Shown here piece after piece: positions 59,224 to 64,000 of a stretch of 64,000 bases of DNA. How positions within the stretch are numbered: position 1 is the stretch's first letter; each line of letters begins with the position of its first letter. A program made the translations under genes and the position numbers. A model generated the notes under the pieces. It was not told the origin of the DNA. It searched no databases and saw nothing but the letters and a program-made list of their open reading frames with translations. The stretch comes from JAHEDT01 sp963825615 (GTDB lineage: Bacteria > Desulfobacterota > Desulfuromonadia > Desulfuromonadales > BM103), in contig CAWGTV010000008.1 of assembly GCA_963825615.1 (NCBI GenBank), positions 1 through 64,000 of the forward strand. The letters are read 5' to 3'.

Positions 59224-59739
59224 TAATATTTCCGGTTTGAGTATGATTGAAGATCAGCTTACCACAAAGAGCGGCGGATAACTTTTTTTGGGGATCAACT
59301 GATGAACATGAGATTATGACGCGGGAAACCGATGGTCATTCTATTTGTTGCCGATTATCCTTTTTTCCAGAAAAAGCCTTTAAAAACTTAAATGAAGTTC
59401 TTGCCGGTCGCGCCCGGCGGGCGCCCTACCTTTCTTGCCCGGCCTAGAAACGTTGGCAAAATAAGGCCGCCCGACCCTTGCCCGCCATAACGCTTTGCGC
59501 TTCAGCGGGTTCCCTCACGCCATGAAATCAATCCGGCGAAGAAAAAAAGTCGCCCGCCTGCGCTAACGCTTCGGCAGGCTCAGACAGATTTTCTTCGTAT
59601 TCCGGGTTAATTTCATTCTGTTCTGCTGCACTCGACGGGAAAGGCAAGGCAAAAACAAAGTTCAAAGATAAAAGCAAAAATGGCAACGGGCAACAGATTG
59701 GTCATCTGTTGCCCGATGGTCAGAGGTTGCGTGTACTGA
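59224..59739 (-). terminator. Gene-free stretch with the lut operon terminator (59671-59715)
   Basis: Perfect CGGGCAACAGAT/ATCTGTTGCCCG stem (59687-59715); on the minus strand it runs into TTGCCATTTTTGCTTTT. The rest of the stretch has no gene; 59400-59560 is GC-rich with CGCTTCGGC-type short repeats. Confidence 0.8.
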
Positions 59740-61887
59740 CTACTTCAGATGTTCAGCCAAAAGCTCAATCGTATGCTTGGCCCTGACCTGCTTCTCCTGC
59801 TTCTCCAGACCACCCCGGATCTGCATGATGCACCCCGGGCAGTCCATGGCGACGCAGCTCGCGCCGGTCTCTTCGATATCGTTGACCTTGTCATTGAGGA
59901 TATGCTTGGCAATGTCCGGATGGCTGGTGAAGGAATAAGAACCGCCGAAGCCGCAACAGCGGTCGCTGTGCGCCATTTCCACCAGATCATGACCGGAACC
60001 GGCCAGCAACTGCCGGGGTTGTTCCCAAACGCCGGCACCACGTTTCAGGTGACAGGAGTCGTGGTAGGTGACCTTCTCGCCGCCGGCGGTGTCGGCAAAG
60101 ACCGCCTTGCCATCGAGCTTGTCGACGATGAAGCGGGAGACGTCGATGGTGATATCGGCCAGTTGCCGGGCCTTCTCTGCCCAGACCGGATTGTCCTTAA
60201 GCAGTTCGAGAAAATCTCGTTGCAGCGACATGGTGCAGGTCGGACAGGTGGTGACCACGAAATCAGGCTTGTCCGCCAGCATCGCCGCAATGTTCTGTTC
60301 GGCCAGCGCCACCGCGGTCTCGCGATCACCGGAGTAGAGGGCCGGCACGCCGCAGCAGTTCTGCTCTTTCGGGAACGTGACCTCGACGTCCAGATGGTTG
60401 AGCACCTTGACCAGGTCACTCCCCATCTCCGGGTAGACGAAATCGTTGAGGCAGCCGGCAAAGAAGGCCACCCGGTAGCGGGGCTTTTTGACCTTTTGCG
60501 GCATCGTCTTCCAACTATCCCGCAGCGGCTTTTCGGCGATCGCCGGCAAGGTCCGCCATTCGGTCAGCGACGAGAAAAACAGCGGCAGGTGGCGAATACT
60601 GCGTTCTCCGCGGGTCACCGGCTTCTGCAGCAGGCTGGCGGCACGGATCATGGAGTGGAACAGCTTGCGATTGCGCATGATGTGCTTGAAGACCAGCGCC
60701 TTGCCGGCACCGATCCCCTCTTCTTCGCCGAGCACCTCGCGCAGGTGCAGGATGATCCCTTCCAGGTCGATGTCGCTCGGGCAGACCGCGACGCAGGCCC
60801 GGCAGCCGATGCAGGCCTTGACCAGGTCGGCGGCGTTCTCCAGGCCATGGAAGAAGGCGGTGAGGATGACGCCGATGGCGCTGATGTAGATGTGGCCGAA
60901 GACATGCCCGCCGACGGTCTGGTAGACCGGGCAGACGTTGGCGCAGGCGCCGCACTTGATGCAGCGCAGGGCATCGCGGCACTGGGGCGACTCGGCCAGC
61001 GCGCTGCGGCCGTTGTCGAGCAGGACGATGTGCAGCTCTTTATCGGTATCGCCGCAGGGCACGGCACCGCGGATCCAGGTGATGTACGAGGTCAGCAGCT
61101 GCCCCGTGGCGTTGCGCGGCAGAACGCGCAGGATGTTGGTGGCATCCTCAAGGGTCGGCACCAGCTTTTCCAAGCCGACCAGGGCGACATGGACCTTGGG
61201 CAGGGTGGTGGCCAGGCGGGCATTGCCCTCGTTGGTCACCAGGGCGATGCCACCGGTTTCGGCGATGGCCATGTTCGCTCCGCTGATCCCCATGTCGGCT
61301 TCGAGATAGCTTTGGCGCAGCTGCTCGCGGGCCACCTGGACCAGATGCGGGATATCATCGGACTCTTTCTGGCCGGTCACCTTGCTGAACAGCTCGGCCA
61401 CCTCGTCACGGAACATGTGAATGGCCGGCATGACCATATGACTGGGACGCTGCCCGGCCAGCTGGATAATCCATTCACCGAGGTCGGTCTCCAGGGTCTC
61501 CAGCCCGGCAGCCTCCAGAGCAAGGTTGAGGTGCGTCTCCTCACTGGCCATACTCTTGCTCTTGACCACCTTTTTGACACCCTGCCGGGCCGCCAGCTCA
61601 ACAATATAACGGTTGGCATCTTCGGCAGTCCGCGCCAGGAAAACCTTGGCCCCGGCTGCTTCGGCGTTGCGGGTGAATTCGGCGACCAGCTCCTGGCGAC
61701 GCTCGCGCACATCATCCTTCATGGCAGCGATCTCGGTACGCATGGCTTCGAAATCAAGGCCGGCGAAAGCGTTCTGGCGGGCCACGACATAGGCGTCGCC
61801 AAAGGTGTGTAAGGCATTTTGCAGACGGGGTGAGGCCAGGGCCTGGTCAACCCGCTGACGATAGTTGCGATTGCGTTCTCTGCTCAT
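59740..61887 (-). CDS. Fused LutB-LutA type L-lactate oxidation Fe-S protein
   Basis: 715 residues. N-terminal LUD domain and LutB core (about 1-310; SHMVMPAIHMFRDEVAELFS, NEGNARLATTLPKVHVALVG). Two 4Fe-4S motifs: CIKCGACANVCPVYQ and CIGCRACVAVCPSDI. C-terminal LutA/GlpC-like part (from about 455) with two CCG domains: FFAGCLNDFVYPEMGSD with QNCCGVPALYSGD, and YHDSCHLKRGAG with SDRCCGFGGSYSF. In Bacillus-type lutABC these are two proteins; the fusion is common in Deltaproteobacteria. Passes lactate electrons to the quinone or cytochrome pool. It is twelve bp behind lutC in one operon. Confidence 0.9.
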   Translation of the reverse strand: MSRERNRNYRQRVDQALASPRLQNALHTFGDAYVVARQNAFAGLDFEAMRTEIAAMKDDVRERRQELVAEFTRNAEAAGAKVFLARTAEDANRYIVELAARQGVKKVVKSKSMASEETHLNLALEAAGLETLETDLGEWIIQLAGQRPSHMVMPAIHMFRDEVAELFSKVTGQKESDDIPHLVQVAREQLRQSYLEADMGISGANMAIAETGGIALVTNEGNARLATTLPKVHVALVGLEKLVPTLEDATNILRVLPRNATGQLLTSYITWIRGAVPCGDTDKELHIVLLDNGRSALAESPQCRDALRCIKCGACANVCPVYQTVGGHVFGHIYISAIGVILTAFFHGLENAADLVKACIGCRACVAVCPSDIDLEGIILHLREVLGEEEGIGAGKALVFKHIMRNRKLFHSMIRAASLLQKPVTRGERSIRHLPLFFSSLTEWRTLPAIAEKPLRDSWKTMPQKVKKPRYRVAFFAGCLNDFVYPEMGSDLVKVLNHLDVEVTFPKEQNCCGVPALYSGDRETAVALAEQNIAAMLADKPDFVVTTCPTCTMSLQRDFLELLKDNPVWAEKARQLADITIDVSRFIVDKLDGKAVFADTAGGEKVTYHDSCHLKRGAGVWEQPRQLLAGSGHDLVEMAHSDRCCGFGGSYSFTSHPDIAKHILNDKVNDIEETGASCVAMDCPGCIMQIRGGLEKQEKQVRAKHTIELLAEHLK

Positions 61888-61900
61888 TTGCTAACCTTTT

Positions 61901-62449
61901 TTATAGCTCGTAGAAATTGGAACTCAGCCCCGGCATCAGCAGGACGTGCAGTTCGCGTGGGCCATGGACACCGATCGTCAGCACGCGCTCGATATCGGCG
62001 GTGCGACTCGGCCCGGTGATATAGGCAAGGTAGTTGCGCGGGGCACGCTCGTGAAAACCGCGCAGATAGGGAACGGCAGCCAGGCTGTCAGCCAGGATTT
62101 TGCCGGGATCGAGCAGGGCAAAGTGCCGCTCCGGCAGGGTCGTGGTCAAACGCAACGCCTCGGCGGTACTGTCGAGCACCAGGGTGCCCGTATCCGCCAG
62201 GGCGAAATTGGCGCCGGTGACGCCAGCGCTGGCGGCAGGGCCTTGTTCCCGCCAGGAGTCCTTGACCAGCGCGACTCCATCCGCTTCCAGGGCCGCCGCA
62301 AGTCCAGCCCGCTGCAAGCTCGGCTGGGCGGGCAACAGAACCGCACCGGTCACGTGCGCAGCGATATAAGCAGCCGCTTCACCAACATTGGCAACCTCGG
62401 CAACCTGGCCACCGACCTTCTTTAACGCCTCGACAAACTGATTTAACAT
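61901..62449 (-). CDS. lutC: LUD-domain lactate utilisation protein LutC
   Basis: 182 residues. LUD fold: FVEALKKVGGQVAEVANVGE, GVTGANFALADTGTLVLDST (the G(A/I)xxA(D/E)TGT motif), LPERHFALLDPGKILADSLA and NYLAYITGPSRTADIERVLT, ending GVHGPRELHVLLMPG. All family elements are present. Third subunit of the lactate oxidase complex. First gene of the operon; the 350 bases upstream are shared with the divergent thiolase and contain regulatory motifs. Confidence 0.9.
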   Translation of the reverse strand: MLNQFVEALKKVGGQVAEVANVGEAAAYIAAHVTGAVLLPAQPSLQRAGLAAALEADGVALVKDSWREQGPAASAGVTGANFALADTGTLVLDSTAEALRLTTTLPERHFALLDPGKILADSLAAVPYLRGFHERAPRNYLAYITGPSRTADIERVLTIGVHGPRELHVLLMPGLSSNFYEL

Positions 62450-62644
62450 GGCACCACCTTGTAATACCTAAAATTGGTCTTACCAATTTATTACCCCATG
62501 TTCTCTCCCATGTCAAGACAGAGATAAAACAGTGTCTCCTGATTAGCTTATAACTTCGCAATTCGATTCACTAATGCATCATTTGAGTCATTTATGATTC
62601 AATAGACAATGCCGGCTTTCGCGTTACACTAGACAATGCAACCC

Positions 62645-62659
62645 TGAATCGTTGATTCA
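62645..62659 (+). promoter_or_regulatory. Palindrome in the lut-thiolase intergenic region
   Basis: TGAATC-GTT-GATTCA, 6-bp arms, about 90 bp before the sigma-54-like promoter. Similar half-sites (TGAGTCA, TGATTCA, GATTCACT) lie at 62555-62610. Possible enhancer sites for an AtoC-like activator. Confidence 0.45.
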
Positions 62660-62730
62660 TTTTTGCATCGAAAACCAGCTCCATTTTTTTCAAGAAGGCC
62701 GCAAGACATCAAGATTACAGAACTATTTTC

Positions 62731-62746
62731 TTGGCATGCGCCTTGC
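62731..62746 (+). promoter_or_regulatory. Sigma-54-type promoter for the thiolase
   Basis: TTGGCATGCGCCTTGC has GG and GC ten bases apart, the -24/-12 consensus (TGGCAC-N5-TTGC with one change). It lies about 50 bp before the ATG at 62798. Confidence 0.6.
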
Positions 62747-62797
62747 GACTAGACGACTAGGCAGCAACGCTCCCAAAGCCTTTACAGGAGACTCAGC

Positions 62798-63974
62798 ATG
62801 AATGACGTTTATATTGTTGAAGCCAGGCGCACACCGTTTGGCTCTTTCGGCGGGGTTCTCAGCGATATTCCGGCTCACGATCTGGCCAGCCAGGTGATCC
62901 GCGACCTGCTGCGCAGGCAAAACCTGCCAGCTGAGGCGGTCGACGAAGTGATCATCGGCCAGGTCCTCCAGGGGGGCTGCGGCCAGGCTCCGGCACGCCA
63001 GGCGATGCGCAAGGCCGGCCTGCCGGACACGGTGCACGCCATGACCATCAACAAGGTCTGCGGCAGCGGCCTCAAGGCCATCATGCTGGCGGCGGATGCC
63101 ATCCGTCTCGACGATGCGGCCATCGTGGTCGCCGGCGGCATGGAGAACATGTCGCTTGCCCCCTACCTGGTCCCCAACGGCCGCTTCGGTTACCGCCTCG
63201 GCAACGGCCAGCTGCTCGACCTGATGATCCAGGATGGCCTGCAGGACCCGTACAGCGGCCGCCACATGGGTGACATCACCGAGACCTGGGTCAGCCGGCA
63301 CGGCCTGACGCGCGCAGAGCAGGACGAATACGCCGCCCGCTCCTACCGCCTCGCCCAGGCCGCAGTTGCTGCCGGAACTTTTGTCGACGAACTGACCCCG
63401 GTCATCAAGAGCAGCCGCAAGGGTGACGTGACCATCGATCAGGACGAAGAACCGGGACGCGGCAACATCGACAAGCTGCCCGGACTGCGTCCTGCTTTCA
63501 ACAAAGAAGGGACGATTACCGCCGGCAACGCCTCCACCATCAACGACGGTGCGTCACTGGCCCTGGTCTGCTCCGGGGAAGCCATGCAAAAGCACAACCT
63601 GAAACCGATCGCCCGCCTGGTCGCCTCGGCAACCAACAGCATCGCTCCGGACGATTTCGCCGAAGCGCCGGTCGGCGCCATCAGCCGCGCCGTCAAGCGC
63701 GCCGGGCTGACGCTCGCCTGATATCGACCTGTTCGAGATCAATGAAGCTTTTGCCGCCGTGCCGCTGGTCGCCAGTCGTGAACTTGGCATCGCTATTGAC
63801 AAAATCAATGTCAATGGCGGCGCGGTCGCCATCGGTCACCCGATCGGCGCGAGCGGGGCGCGCCTTGCCACAACCCTGATCCGCGAGTTGCAAGTCCGCA
63901 AGCAGCGCTACGGCGTCGCCAGCCTCTGCATCGGCGGCGGCGAAGCGGTTGCGGCCGTATTCGAACGTTGTTGA
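62798..63974 (+). pseudogene. Acetyl-CoA C-acetyltransferase, one-base frameshift
   Basis: Thiolase II of about 392 residues when the frame is repaired. Catalytic Cys in NKVCGSGLKAIMLAADAIR (near 88), thiolase signature 2 GGAVAIGHPIGASGAR with the His, and SLCIGGGEAVAAVFE with the second Cys. An extra T near 63714 (GCCTGATATC for expected GCCGATATC) ends the first frame at 63721; the rest (DIDLFEINEAFAAVPLVASR onward) continues in another frame to 63974. All other residues are normal, so this is a very young mutation or a sequence error. ATG 62798 behind AGGAGACT. Condenses or cleaves acetoacetyl-CoA. Confidence 0.88.
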
Positions 63975-64000
63975 ACCCAACACACAGCCAGAGCAACTTC

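Noticed and set aside
59749..61812. Long + strand frame of 687 codons opposite the lut gene
   Set aside because: Antisense shadow caused by high-GC codon bias; the minus strand has clear Fe-S and CCG motifs.

Overview
Organism. The window has two halves. The right half (about 37.2-64 kb) looks like ordinary chromosome of a Gram-negative, sediment-type deltaproteobacterium, most likely Desulfuromonadales/Desulfuromonadota. This rests on an RND efflux operon, a fused LutA/LutB-like lactate oxidase, PlsY, MltG, a GEMM riboswitch in front of a PAS-GAF histidine kinase, PilZ proteins, a sigma-54-type promoter before a thiolase, and an outer-membrane lipocalin. The assignment is inferred from gene content, not proven. 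The left half (1 to about 37.1 kb) is lower in GC, full of broken genes and internal duplications, and built differently.

Left half. Positions 1-37.1 kb form an accretion island at what was once a tRNA-Pro(CGG) locus. About fifteen copies of a tRNA-Pro-derived repeat, all in the same orientation, cut the region into small cargo blocks of one to a few unrelated genes (TPR, ankyrin, NERD, EamA, PilZ, LysE, small secreted and Cys-rich proteins). Five copies (near 5.1, 18.3, 27.4, 31.9 and 37.0 kb) end in a tRNA 3' half with CCA plus a conserved terminator hairpin; these look like attachment-site copies left by tandem integration. After two of them comes the same module: a near-identical PAS-PAS histidine kinase, a conserved terminator, paired GGACCGG sites and a tyrosine integrase (broken in both units). 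A third unit keeps only the terminator and sites. The first unit also carries a primase-polymerase/helicase replication protein with candidate iterons, an adenylation-MBOAT-carrier-protein operon resembling dltABC without dltD, and a tiny PEP-CTERM-like protein. The second carries a ferritin-like/receiver fusion. Three copies of an unassigned leader RNA (hairpin with a GGGGG loop followed by a built-in terminator) precede envelope-type genes at 2.3, 13.2 and 24.6 kb.

Right half. In order: a lipoprotein; a GltS glutamate symporter; a small Lar-like zinc protein; a TauE/SafE exporter (minus); a QueG-like Fe-S protein; a GEMM riboswitch-controlled histidine kinase; an SDR/DUF2867 oxidoreductase (minus); a Blc lipocalin followed by an SRPBCC protein; a tripartite RND pump (minus) with a palindromic operator upstream; PlsY; MltG; a multidomain response-regulator-like protein whose phosphoacceptor Asp is Glu; an ATP-grasp-like protein (minus); the lut operon (minus); and a thiolase with a one-base frameshift.

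Limits. Single-base indels are common. On the left they coincide with sequence divergence between paralogous copies and so look like real decay. In the thiolase an assembly or sequencing error is equally possible. All homology statements come from motif recognition by eye; no search was run.
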